Assembly (NCBI GenBank): GCA_009731375.1
Contig: BJOX01000193.1
Location: 643,456-707,455, forward strand
Direction of reading: 5' to 3'
Origin: Paulinella micropora
Lineage: Eukaryota > Cercozoa > Imbricatea > Euglyphida
Length of the DNA: 64,000 nt
Positions within the stretch are counted from its first letter, which is position 1. Each line of letters begins with the position of its first letter. This document shows, piece by piece, positions 26,497 through 35,618 of the stretch. Made by a program: the position numbers and the translations under genes. Under the pieces are notes generated by a model. It was given only the letters and a program-made list of their open reading frames with translations. It ran no database searches and was not told the origin of the DNA.

Positions 26497-28764
26497 ATGC
26501 AAGTTTTAAAACGACATGGAGCTCCGGAAGCCGTTTCGCTCGATAAGATTCTGGCGCGAGTTGCTAGCCTGTCCAAAGATCTGCACGCCATTGACACAGT
26601 TTTTGTCGCCTCGAAGGTCGTGGCAGGCCTGTACGACCTCGTGCCGACGAGCGAACTCGACGCGCTGGCCGCGTCAACGTGTGCGGCGCTCGCGATTCAG
26701 CACCCGGAGTACGGAGCCTTGGGTGGTCGTCTCCTGGCCTCCAACCACGCAAAGCAGTGTCCACGGAACTTTAGCGCGGCCATGGAACAGCTTAGGTGGG
26801 GCATGGAACCGGCTTACAGCATATTCGTGGACCAGCACGCGGGGCAACTAAACGCCATGATCAAGGCCGAACGAGACCTGTTGTATGACTATTTTGGCTA
26901 CTCGACGCTGCTCAAGTCCTATTTGCTCAAAGACAGCAAAGGCCGCGCGTGCGAGACGGCCCAGTACATGTGGCTCCGCGTGGCCGTCCACTTACACCGC
27001 CGCGAGTCTAAAGAGCCATTGAAACTCGTCAAAGAAACCTATGACCTCATGTCATTGCAATTCTATACTCACGCGAGCCCAACCCTGTTTAACAGCGGGC
27101 TGAAAAGAGCGGGCCAGCTGTCTTCTTGCTTTTTGCTTCCGATTAAGGGCGACTCGTTGAGTTCGATATACGACACGATCAAAGACGTTGCTCTTATCAG
27201 CAAGGGAGGCGGCGGGATTGGCCTGCACCTCGGCTGCGTGCGGGCCAAGGGCTCCCTGATAAACAGCACGGGCGGGCACAGTGACGGTGTAATTCCCTTG
27301 TGCAAAGTGCTAAACGAGACCGCTCGCTACGCAAATCAGGCCGGGAAGAGAAAGGGGGCAATCGCAGTCTACCTGCCAGTACACCACCCCGACGTGTTCG
27401 AGTGGCTGGACCTTAAAAAAACCACAGGTTCTGAAGAACTTCGAGCCCGAGACTTGTTTCTGGGACTTACTGTCAATGACTTGTTTATGGAGCGTGTAGA
27501 ACGGGATGAACAATGGTCCCTATTTTGTCCGGACGAGACGGGCGTAGGCGACCTGGACGCCCTCTACGGCAAGGAGTTCGAGTCTCAGTACAAGCGAGCC
27601 GAGAGGCTGGGCCTGGCGAGGCGCACCGTCAAAGCGCGCGAGCTCTGGAGCGCTGTCTGTCGTGCACAGATCGAGTCGGGCGGTGTGCCTTACATCATGT
27701 ACAAGGACGCGGTGAATGCCAAGTCGAACCAAAAGAACTTGGGCACGATTCGTTGTTCGAATCTCTGTGCCGAAGTGGTCCAATACAGTTCAGGCGGCGA
27801 GTGTGGCGAGCACAGCGTGTGTAACCTGGCCTCTATCGCGCTGCCTAGGTTCGTGTCGGAGGACCGCAAGTCCTTTAATTTCGAGTTGCTGCGGTCGTGC
27901 GTGCGTGTAGCCATCAGAAATCTTGACACCGTGGTCGACATTACAGACTATCCCACAGAGGAAGCCAGACGCAGCAACCTCTTGCATCGTCCGGTGGCCC
28001 TTGGTGTCAATGGCCTGGCCGACGTGTTTGCTCTGATGAAGATGCCATGGGACTCAACAGAGGCACAAAAGATCAATGTCAAGATCGCGCATGAACTGTA
28101 CTACGCCGCGTTATGGGCCTCGAGCGAGCTGGCACAGGAGAAGGGTGCTTACAAGAGTTTCGGCGGGTCTCCTGCTAGCCAAGGGCTCCTGCAGTTCGAT
28201 CTGTGGCCCGGCAAGCAGCAGGCGGACGACCGCTGGGACTCGCTCCGCCTGAGCATCACCGAGTACGGGCTACGAAACTCACAGCTGATTGCCTACATGC
28301 CCACGGCCACGACTGCTCAGATCCTGGGCAATTTCGAGTCGTTCGAGCCTCCTCACTCAAACGTCTTTGTGCGCCGTGTGCTCTCTGGCGAGCACGTCGT
28401 GTGGAACAAACACCTGGTGCACGAGCTAGAAGAGCGCGGGCTCTGGAACGACCAGCTCCGCGATAAAATCATTGCCGACGGCGGGAGTGTGCAAAGATGT
28501 GACCTGCCCCAAGACATCAAAAACATCTACAAGACTGTTTGGGAAATTCCCCTTCGTCTGCAGCTGCACTTGGCTGCCGACCGCGGCCCGTTTGTGTGCG
28601 GCAGCCAATCGCTCAATTTACACGTGACAGATCCTACTGAGCGCAGAGTCAGCAGCGCTTTGTTCTACGCGTGGCAGCTCGGTTTAAAAACAACCTATTA
28701 CATAAGAACACAGGCCGCTAGCAAGGCCCTGGGGCCGGCCGACTGTGCTGTTTGTGTAGCTTGA
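26497..28764 (+). CDS. nrdA: Ribonucleotide reductase large subunit, copy 2 (complete)
   Basis: 755 aa, normal length for class Ia alpha. ATP-cone at residues 1-90, so allosteric activity control is expected. Active-site Cys211 (SSCFLL), N422/C424/E426 (NLCAE) and Cys442 (SVCNLAS). Radical-transfer Y734/Y735 and the C-terminal redox pair Cys750/Cys753 (CAVC). All residues needed for catalysis are in place. Partners with the small subunit at 51879-52856. It supplies dNTPs for viral replication. Confidence 0.97.
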   Translation: MQVLKRHGAPEAVSLDKILARVASLSKDLHAIDTVFVASKVVAGLYDLVPTSELDALAASTCAALAIQHPEYGALGGRLLASNHAKQCPRNFSAAMEQLRWGMEPAYSIFVDQHAGQLNAMIKAERDLLYDYFGYSTLLKSYLLKDSKGRACETAQYMWLRVAVHLHRRESKEPLKLVKETYDLMSLQFYTHASPTLFNSGLKRAGQLSSCFLLPIKGDSLSSIYDTIKDVALISKGGGGIGLHLGCVRAKGSLINSTGGHSDGVIPLCKVLNETARYANQAGKRKGAIAVYLPVHHPDVFEWLDLKKTTGSEELRARDLFLGLTVNDLFMERVERDEQWSLFCPDETGVGDLDALYGKEFESQYKRAERLGLARRTVKARELWSAVCRAQIESGGVPYIMYKDAVNAKSNQKNLGTIRCSNLCAEVVQYSSGGECGEHSVCNLASIALPRFVSEDRKSFNFELLRSCVRVAIRNLDTVVDITDYPTEEARRSNLLHRPVALGVNGLADVFALMKMPWDSTEAQKINVKIAHELYYAALWASSELAQEKGAYKSFGGSPASQGLLQFDLWPGKQQADDRWDSLRLSITEYGLRNSQLIAYMPTATTAQILGNFESFEPPHSNVFVRRVLSGEHVVWNKHLVHELEERGLWNDQLRDKIIADGGSVQRCDLPQDIKNIYKTVWEIPLRLQLHLAADRGPFVCGSQSLNLHVTDPTERRVSSALFYAWQLGLKTTYYIRTQAASKALGPADCAVCVA

Positions 28765-28775
28765 AATCTTTTTAA

Positions 28776-29504
28776 TTAAACTAAATCTACAGTCAAGTCC
28801 ATGGCCAAATGGCCGCCCTCGCCGTTCTCATCGGACAGAGACACACCAAACGCTTCTTTTTCTGAGAGGTCCTGGTCCGGGTAGCCCAGGCCCTCGTGTT
28901 GCTTGCGGATTTGCAGGACGCGCCACGACAGGGTGACTTTTTCGCCCTTGCTGCACAGCGCGGTGGCTTGAATCACAGTTTTGACCACATCCCCTTTTTG
29001 TAGCGTGGCGGTATCGGCCCCGCCCAAGAAGCGAGCGCCGGTGACAGTGACGGTCAGACGAGGAGCCCAGGCCCGGTCCGATTTCTGCGAAGTGCGCAGG
29101 CGCGTGCAAGGCTGATAGCAACACTTGACCTGCTCGTCGCTCCTTGCCATCGGGCCGGCCCTCTTCATCGTAGGCACGACCTTGTCGCGGTTCTCGACCA
29201 CGAGCTCGGCCACACGCTCGTCAATCGCTCGAATCACCTGGTAGGCCTGCAGCACCGCGCCAAACTGTCGTGCGTCCTTAAAGTCGAGGTCGATGGTGGT
29301 CTTGGCCGACTTGTTGCCGTCGTACGTCGAGGGATCCCAGGCCAATTGCATGGCGGGCAGGACCAATGTCACACTTTTCTTGTCATAGCACAGGTTCGAA
29401 AAGATGCTTCCGTACGCACTGCGTGGCTCAGACAGATGCAGCTTCTTCGGGTCGGCCGCCGGGTCAAAGGCCTTGACTTGGTTGTTGTCGGTGACGAGAG
29501 ACAT
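28776..29504 (-). CDS. Putative single-strand DNA-binding protein (NCLDV type)
   Basis: 242 aa, convergent with RNR copy 2. Layout is like the ssDNA-binding-like family of algal NCLDVs (I believe DUF5871): SVTLVLPAMQLAWDP near residue 45, then a SAKTTIDLDF strand, IRAIDERVAELVVENRD helix, and a CCYQPC...WAPRLTVTVTG beta region. Residues 180-242 have alternating beta and charged segments consistent with an OB-like fold. It shares a divergent promoter region with the clamp gene. Family assignment is from pattern only. Confidence 0.6.
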   Translation of the reverse strand: MSLVTDNNQVKAFDPAADPKKLHLSEPRSAYGSIFSNLCYDKKSVTLVLPAMQLAWDPSTYDGNKSAKTTIDLDFKDARQFGAVLQAYQVIRAIDERVAELVVENRDKVVPTMKRAGPMARSDEQVKCCYQPCTRLRTSQKSDRAWAPRLTVTVTGARFLGGADTATLQKGDVVKTVIQATALCSKGEKVTLSWRVLQIRKQHEGLGYPDQDLSEKEAFGVSLSDENGEGGHLAMDLTVDLV

Positions 29505-29562
29505 TCGATTTGTGGGCTCTTTTTCGTTTTGGCCAGCACGGTTTTTTCCTTTTTCGACTTTT

Positions 29563-29586
29563 AAATCTCGAATCTCGAATCTCGCA
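29563..29586. promoter_or_regulatory. AATCTCGAATCTCG repeat motif between divergent genes
   Basis: Three direct AATCTCG units (AAATCTCGAATCTCGAATCT and on) lie between the SSB-like and clamp-like genes. Related sequences occur at 31083, 46245 and 46458, all in regions upstream of genes. Candidate early-type promoter element. Confidence 0.5.
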
Positions 29587-29650
29587 ATTTAAAAGTTTTA
29601 ATTAGAAAGAGAGAAAAAAAAAGCGGCAAACAGAACAAACGTCTCACAAA

Positions 29651-30616
29651 ATGATGACTCGTTTTCTTTGGAGGTCCAAGACCCACGGTATTGCTTTCCG
29701 ACGAGCGCTCGACTCGCTGTCGCCGCTGTTGCTGGAGGCCCGAATCGAGGCCACGGTCGACAAGCTCGTGCTGTGCAGCGCGGCCGACGGGCTGGTCGGA
29801 CAGTTCGTCGTACCCTTCTCGGGTGCCAATGGTGATTATGTCAACCTGATGTTCCCCAAGTGCGTGTTCAGCGTCGATCTCAAGGAGATGTCCTGCTGGC
29901 TTTCTACTTTCCGCGAGGGCATGGTCTTGGAGCTCTCAGTCGCGGTCGACAACAAGCTCTGTGTCAAGTTTTACAACGAGGCCAAATCGTTCGAGCACTA
30001 CAGCGACCTGACCTCGCTGCTCGTGTCCCAGGAGGCCGCTTTTCTACCAACGACCGAGTGGACCAATGTCGACCGCCTTGTTGAAGTGTCTGGCCCCGCC
30101 CTTAATGCCGTGATCCGTCATCATTCCAAATCCAATTCGCACTGCCGTCTGTTCGTGGAAGGGGACAGGCTCTGTACCGAATCCTCCTTGCGAGCAGTGG
30201 ACGCCAGCCGGCTGGCACGCACTTCGCTCGGCGGCATCGCCCTGCTCGCGGAGGACAAGGACTCGCTGCTGCGCTCGGACCTATCACACCCGCCCACCGA
30301 ATCCGGCGAGTGTGTCTACGCCCTGGAAGTCCTCAAGAAGATACTCAAGTCGTGCGCTTTCCAGGAGAAAAAGACCGGCCGGGTGCTGGTCGGCGCTGCC
30401 CCGAACGTGCTGCACCTCGTCTTCAAGCGGGACGGCGGCCCGTGGCTCAAGTACACCATCCTGGCCGACACCGAATCGCCGCCCCCTGTGCCCGCGCTGG
30501 CACCGCTCGCCCTGACCACCGACAGCGCCGCCGAGGAGAGTGAACAGCGCAGGGTGGTCAAACGCAAGAAGAAGAACCCGAAGAGGAAGAGAGACGAATC
30601 CCAGGCAGGCGCTTGA
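29651..30616 (+). CDS. Sliding-clamp (PCNA)-like processivity factor
   Basis: 321 aa, longer than cellular PCNA (about 260) because of a Lys/Arg-rich tail from residue 265. Clamp-like order: FRRALDSLSPLLLEA, VDLKEMSCWLSTFREG, and a second half ending YALEVLKKILKSCAF...LHLVFK...WLKYTILAD, the usual last strand of PCNA. The tail (KRKKKNPKRKR) is a likely nuclear localisation signal. With no viral polymerase visible, it would load onto a host polymerase. The 3' end overlaps the convergent VLTF2-like gene by 59 bp. Confidence 0.75.
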   Translation: MMTRFLWRSKTHGIAFRRALDSLSPLLLEARIEATVDKLVLCSAADGLVGQFVVPFSGANGDYVNLMFPKCVFSVDLKEMSCWLSTFREGMVLELSVAVDNKLCVKFYNEAKSFEHYSDLTSLLVSQEAAFLPTTEWTNVDRLVEVSGPALNAVIRHHSKSNSHCRLFVEGDRLCTESSLRAVDASRLARTSLGGIALLAEDKDSLLRSDLSHPPTESGECVYALEVLKKILKSCAFQEKKTGRVLVGAAPNVLHLVFKRDGGPWLKYTILADTESPPPVPALAPLALTTDSAAEESEQRRVVKRKKKNPKRKRDESQAGA

Positions 30617-31031
30617 GCCTCCTTAGCGTGTACTTGCGGCCAGCGAGCTTGCTAATAAAATTCTTTTGGGTTTCTTTTCTGTGCACCGGCACGTACCAAT
30701 TCACAACCCGTCCCACGGCCCTGAAAGTCGAGATGTCTAACGGTCCACCATAGTCTACTAGCTCGTGGCGTGGCGGTGCCGGCTGTACTAGCTGCTTGTG
30801 CAGATTGACTCTTAGGAAGCTGTGCAGCAGGTCCAGTGAACGCGAACGCATCGTGTCTGCAATTCCATATTCCGCAAATTTGGCCGCACACCCCATAGAG
30901 CAAAAGTGGCCCCAGACGAACAATTCTTCGTCCGCGTGGGCTATCGGCAAGCCGTACCACCTGCCGTCGTCCCTGGCACAGCCGTAGGAACAGTGCAGAC
31001 ACTTGCCCTTGTATGATTCGGTGCCTTCCAT
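30558..31031 (-). CDS. VLTF2-like late transcription factor (zinc ribbon/FCS type)
   Basis: 157 aa. Cys11/Cys14 (CLHC) pair with FCSMGC at residues 43-48, the FCS-type zinc site of poxvirus A1/NCLDV VLTF2 homologues. The family signature PAPPRHELVDYGGPLDISTFR follows at about 84-104. The Ser-rich tail is atypical. Predicted to activate late viral genes together with the divergently transcribed VLTF3-like gene at 31155. Confidence 0.75.
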   Translation of the reverse strand: MEGTESYKGKCLHCSYGCARDDGRWYGLPIAHADEELFVWGHFCSMGCAAKFAEYGIADTMRSRSLDLLHSFLRVNLHKQLVQPAPPRHELVDYGGPLDISTFRAVGRVVNWYVPVHRKETQKNFISKLAGRKYTLRRLKRLPGIRLSSSSGSSSCV

Positions 31032-31082
31032 CTTTTTCTGAGCACCCTTTTTGGTCTTTTTTTTTATTTTCGCTTTTGTTTC

Positions 31083-31099
31083 AAATCTTGAATCTTAAA
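31083..31099. promoter_or_regulatory. AATCTTGAATCTT motif between VLTF2 and VLTF3 genes
   Basis: AAATCTTGAATCTTAAA lies in the 123-bp divergent spacer between the two transcription-factor genes. Variant of the 29563 motif. Confidence 0.45.
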
Positions 31100-31154
31100 C
31101 GCCGACATTTATAATCTTTAAATTTTTTCTCTGCTGGCCTGCCACTTTTCATTT

Positions 31155-32003
31155 ATGTCCTGCGAACACAACTGGACGTTTAGCCTCGCGACCACCGGTA
31201 CGTACTGCTCCAAGTGTGGTCTGGTCAAGACAGAGCACGAGCTGTACACTTCACAATGCTGGCTGGTCAATGGGCAGATGGTAAGGGAGCAACACGCTCC
31301 CAGACATGTCGGCTACACTCGCCTGAGCCGCTTTCGCCAGATAATAAGAGAGACCTTCAATTTGCGAGGTGTGAATCAGTCTGCGTCGTGTGTCAGCCCG
31401 GCCTTGTTAGCACAGGCCCGGCGCCTGACCCACAAGTGGAGGGCACAGAACCCGACGCCCGCTCGCCTCGCCTACATCTGGCGCAGGGAGAGGTTAGGCC
31501 CCCTGACTACCGACCGAGCCAGCCAACTGTGCCACCTGTTAGGCTATGGCCTGAGCCGGCGCGAACCGAGCAAACAGACGCTGGAGGAGCTGGAACGCCT
31601 CTTCAGAAAGGTCGACGCCTGTTGGCCCCGAGTGCTAAAGAAGTTGAGAGAGAGGTACGCGTGGGCCCGCCGGTGTTTTGTCAACTATCAGACTCTTCTC
31701 CGTGCTTTCCTGTTGTTGATGGACGAAGAAGAGCTAGCGGCACAGGTGCCAGAACTGAAACAGGCCGAGTCGCGCCACCGCCAAAGCGCCATGTTCGCGC
31801 TCGTGTGCGAAGAACAGGGCTGGCCTTTCATTGCCTTGGCTGGTTCACTGAACGGCAGCGGTCTCGCTCGCCCGCTCGCGAGCCATCTTTTGTCTGGCCC
31901 CCACGCCAAGAAGAAAAAGAAAAAGAAAAAAAAGAGAAAGATGCTGGCCGCGGGTGTTGTGGCTATTGCTGAAAAAACAAATCTTGTACCCTATAGTCAT
32001 TAA
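31155..32003 (+). CDS. VLTF3-like late transcription factor
   Basis: 282 aa. N-terminal zinc ribbon with C3/H5 and C18/C21 (YCSKCGLV). Then the helical VLTF3 body, including YTRLSRFRQIIRETF, CFVNYQTLLRAFLLLM and a final EQGWPF that matches the usual '..C.e.gW.f' ending of the family. A Lys-rich stretch (nine K in a row around residue 255) is a likely nuclear signal. Hallmark gene of Nucleocytoviricota. The next gene starts 6 bp after its stop. Confidence 0.8.
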   Translation: MSCEHNWTFSLATTGTYCSKCGLVKTEHELYTSQCWLVNGQMVREQHAPRHVGYTRLSRFRQIIRETFNLRGVNQSASCVSPALLAQARRLTHKWRAQNPTPARLAYIWRRERLGPLTTDRASQLCHLLGYGLSRREPSKQTLEELERLFRKVDACWPRVLKKLRERYAWARRCFVNYQTLLRAFLLLMDEEELAAQVPELKQAESRHRQSAMFALVCEEQGWPFIALAGSLNGSGLARPLASHLLSGPHAKKKKKKKKKRKMLAAGVVAIAEKTNLVPYSH

Positions 32004-32009
32004 AAGATC

Positions 32010-34345
32010 ATGGCAAAATGGGCCGCGAGTGGCCGGCTTGGCGCGGAGCCCAACCACCGCCCGGTCGTGACGATCGATCCCAGGCCGCCCCAGGAGGTGA
32101 TCGATGCTTTTAACAACACCACGCTCGAGGAGATACGCAAGGGACAGAAGCCGGTGCCGGTCTGGCCGGAACGACTGCCGCTCAAGACCAAGATGAGCGC
32201 CGCGGAATGGGTAGACCTGCGGGACAATTTCGTGGCCAGCCTCGCCGAGCTGCGGGACCGTTACCGGGACCAGGTGCTCGACCGCATGCACCTTTGCGCG
32301 TGCGGCGTGGACCCGGCCCTCCACGAACCCTCGCCCGCGCTCGCCAAGATCATCTCGGGACGCCGGGGCCACTGGTCGGAATTCTTGACCAAAGAAAACA
32401 GCGACGACCACCAGTTTGCACACCTGTTGTACGTGAACAGCGGCCTGGACAAAACCAAGCTGCTCAAGAGAAACAAGGCCTCGGAGTTGAACTTTATCAT
32501 CGTGGAGCAAGAGGGCGGCGGCCTGCTTTTTCCTGCCAGCTCCGCCGACGTGGTAGGCCGCAAGACCACCACGCTGCGCAAGGTCCTGTTCGGCGACGAA
32601 GACAGGTGGATCAAATCGATCGTGACCAAGACAGAAGGGCCTTTCCCTACGTGCCTGCTGGCCTTCTGCGCGACTCTGCTGAGGCTGCGGCGAGACGTGG
32701 AGCAGTTCCTGCCGTTCATCAACGACCTGGTAGACGCGGCCAGGCCAGGGCTGAGTTCACGCAGCAGAGACTACACGGACTTTGTAGTAGAGTGGCTGAT
32801 CCTGGCCTCGGTGAAAGAGGTACAAGACAAATCCAAGCAGCCCTCGCGCTGTGTCTGGGGAGAAGACTTTGTGCGCAGGTGGTTCACGGAAGGAGGCAGC
32901 TACTTCCGGGACAGGGACGTGAATGCCAGGGGAGCCCTGCAGACCAGCAAAGCGACCATGGCCAACCTCAAGAACAGGCACGTGCTCTACCTGGACCCCT
33001 GGTGCGCGTTCTTGGATGAGCTCTACCGAGCCATGCTCGCGGAGGCAGACTGCTTTGAGTCGGCCGAGGCCAAGCGCACCAACGACGGCCCCTTTGCGCC
33101 TAGCGAGAGGCACCCGCTGTGGCCCTGCAGTCCTTTCTGCTGCTGTCTATCCTCGGCTGTCGCATGGCCGAGCTGTGGAAGTTCAGCGAGTTCTTGCCAG
33201 TGGAGGACGACCAGTACATAACGTTTACGGAGATCGGCCGCAAAAAGCACGTCTTGCAGCACCGGGCGGCGAAAAAGGGAGCGGACCCCCGACGGGACCC
33301 GGACGAGCAGAGTGATTACCAGGACTCTATCTATGTCGGCAAACCCATTGCCTTACCCACTGCCTCGTCGGACGGGGTGCTGAGAATCTACCGGCACATG
33401 ATCTACGGCACCGAGAACCACTTTAAGCACCGAGCGAAAATAGCGCCTGATGCCAGCATGCTGCTGAAAGGCGACAGGCCCAAGTCAGATTACCTGAGCT
33501 GGACGACGCACCGAGCAGAGATCCTGGCCGAAGAGGACAACCAGCCCCTTGCCNNNNNNNNNNGCCAGCCCCTTGCCATGCCGCCCGCGAAAAAGATGAA
33601 GGTCAGCACGCTGCCCTGGATGAAGTCCCTGGTGAACGCCGGCCACAAGAAGAACATCGAACGGCCCAGCCAAGTGTTGCCTAACAGCCAAGTGTCCGCG
33701 GCCATGAAAGGCGGTGGCTTCAAAAATACGTTCGAAGACCTGACACACCTCTACCAAGAGCGCGCCCACAGCGAGTTCCGCATCAGCTACCCGCACCTGC
33801 TGCGAGCCATCTACGCCAACGTGGCCTGGGAACTTTACGGCAACCAGTCGCTCGTGGCCCGGCCGGTGTTTTTCAGTCGGGTTTTGGGGCACACGCTCGA
33901 GTACGAAAACAAAGAAGAAGGGATCGGCAATCTCAAGACGCAGATGTTTTATGACAAGGTGAAAGTGATGAGCAAGGCAGTGCCCTCACTGCACGAGCCG
34001 GACTTGCTCAAGATTGTGCAGGCCATTGTGCAACAGGGCGAAAGGCTGGCTTCGGACTATGCCCGGGTCCTGGGTGACCTGAAATACGTAATCCCGCCTA
34101 GGCTCACGCAGCTGCCCCGCGAGACCAGAGCCGAACGGTTACGCCGCCAAGCTGTTGAATTTTTCGCGGCAAATTTGCAACACCATGCCCAAGAACTGCG
34201 CCGGCCCGGTTTTTGGCGCGGGACTGTCGATTCCATTTTTTCCGTGAAAGCCTCTTACCGTTTCGCTAGTCATGCCGCTACGGCCCTTGATACGGCCGAT
34301 CCTACACCAGCCGCTCAGATCACGCGGTTTACACAATTGTGCTAG
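32010..34345 (+). CDS. Tyrosine recombinase, possibly telomere-resolvase type (frameshifted, one 10-N join)
   Basis: About 770 codons in two frames; the switch (equivalent to -1) falls between 33104 and 33118. The N-terminal 360 residues show no known motif. The catalytic part follows the tyrosine-recombinase order: box I GCRMAEL with Arg at 33161; a Lys-rich beta turn (EIGRKKHVL); PIALPTASSDGVLRIYRH; box II HLLRAIYANV (33794-33823); LGH (33884-33892); and Tyr in QMFYDKVKV (33950-33952). The large size and the HLLRaiYA...LGHT...Y spacing resemble protelomerases more than integrases. A 10-N join (33554-33563) is flanked on both sides by the same CCAGCCCCTTGCC, so it is an unmerged overlap. Could be an integrase or a hairpin-telomere resolvase. 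Frameshift cause unresolved. Confidence 0.75.
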
Positions 34346-34427
34346 ATTTGAAAGCTCATAATCTGACTTTTATTGAAGTCAGAAAGTGAAAAGCAGAGCA
34401 AGGTCGAAGCCCTTGAATTTTTTTGCG

Positions 34428-34985
34428 ATGAGTTGCGACAAACCATGCCGAGTGGCACCTGACGGGAAAATTTCGCTCGTTGATTTTGCCGGGAAAACGT
34501 TTCCTTTTTTGACTCCTAGCCGTTGCGCGGAACGGATCCGCAGGCACCTCCAGCTACACCCCTACCGGCTAACCAACGGCCACATTTCGAGATTCAAATT
34601 CCCGAAACAGCGCGGCCAGCGCTGTGGCACGTGGGTCTGCGCGCCAGAAATAGCAGTCGAGGTCATGGGCCAGTTTGCGTCGGACTGGAACGTGCGGCCC
34701 TCACGGCGGACACAGCCCAGGGTCAGTAACAAGCCCCTTGAACCAAGCGTCGCCACTGCCGTGAGCTATCTCGAGGGCGTCCGCGACGGATTTGCAATTC
34801 TTGGACAGTTCGCTCCAGACACAACAAGCATGCTCCAGCCTGCTCTGGACGAGACAGTTGGTACAGTTGACACCGAAGAAGAGGCAATGCCTCCTTTCGA
34901 GCTCCTGACCCCTGTTCTGACTTACGAGCAGGACGGTGAAGAAGAAAACGAACTTGAGAGCGTTGCAGAGCATTTTTTGCTTTAA
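34428..34985 (+). CDS. Unknown protein, 185 aa
   Basis: Starts MSCDKPCRVAPDGKIS. The first 100 residues are basic with several Cys/Trp and a repeated-looking 'pdgkislvdfagktfpf' region; the C-terminal half is acidic. The ATG at 34428 is chosen because upstream sequence is AT-rich and non-coding. No family recognised. Convergent with the F-box-like gene. Confidence 0.65.
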   Translation: MSCDKPCRVAPDGKISLVDFAGKTFPFLTPSRCAERIRRHLQLHPYRLTNGHISRFKFPKQRGQRCGTWVCAPEIAVEVMGQFASDWNVRPSRRTQPRVSNKPLEPSVATAVSYLEGVRDGFAILGQFAPDTTSMLQPALDETVGTVDTEEEAMPPFELLTPVLTYEQDGEEENELESVAEHFLL

Positions 34986-35003
34986 TTAAAAAATCAAGAA
35001 GAT

Positions 35004-35582
35004 TTAAAAATCCGTAATGTATAGCCCCCTGTTGAACCGGGGCTTGAACCGGGCGGCAGTCTCTTCGGCTCCCGTCAGCCACAAATAGCTGGTCCACTTG
35101 TCTACTTGCAGCACGGGCCAACCAGCTTCTTCATACGCCATACGGAAGCGGTAGGCCGGTATATACGCCAGCGCTACAATAGAGTCTCGTGTCGTCCTGG
35201 GCACGGGGAAAGACGTGCGGCCCATGCGCCTGCACGCGGCAAAGGGAGTGATCACCCGGTCGCGGTGGTGGAACACGAAGCAGGTGCCGCAGTAGCCCTC
35301 GACCGTCCTCTTTTGGGTGCAGGTAAAGCAGATGTGCTCGCTCTTGCGCGACACGGTGTTGATGAGGCGCGGCAGCGACTTGGTGTCGTAATTGAAAGTA
35401 GCGTTCAGGAACTTGTGCAGGCCGGACAGCTCGCCGTTCTGTACTTTGCGCCGCTTCCACCGGCCGCGCGCGAACCTGTCAGTGTGCGTTTTGAGGTGAC
35501 GGATCGTGTGCGCGACCTCGCCGACGCGGAGGTAAGAAAGCACCTCTATCAGGAGATCAGCTGGTAACGCGGCCAGTAGCAT
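35004..35582 (-). CDS. F-box-like protein with Cys cluster
   Basis: 192 aa. N-terminal LPADLLIEVLSYLRVGEV matches the F-box pattern (LP..ll..il.yL...d/e). A CFTCTQKRTVEGYCGTCFVFHH cluster near residue 90 looks like a zinc-binding site. F-box proteins recruit substrates to SCF ubiquitin ligases, and many large DNA viruses carry them. The F-box call rests on the first 20 residues only. Confidence 0.55.
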   Translation of the reverse strand: MLLAALPADLLIEVLSYLRVGEVAHTIRHLKTHTDRFARGRWKRRKVQNGELSGLHKFLNATFNYDTKSLPRLINTVSRKSEHICFTCTQKRTVEGYCGTCFVFHHRDRVITPFAACRRMGRTSFPVPRTTRDSIVALAYIPAYRFRMAYEEAGWPVLQVDKWTSYLWLTGAEETAARFKPRFNRGLYITDF

Positions 35583-35618
35583 TTTTTTTAACTATAAGGG
35601 ATAGAACTTTTTGTTTTT

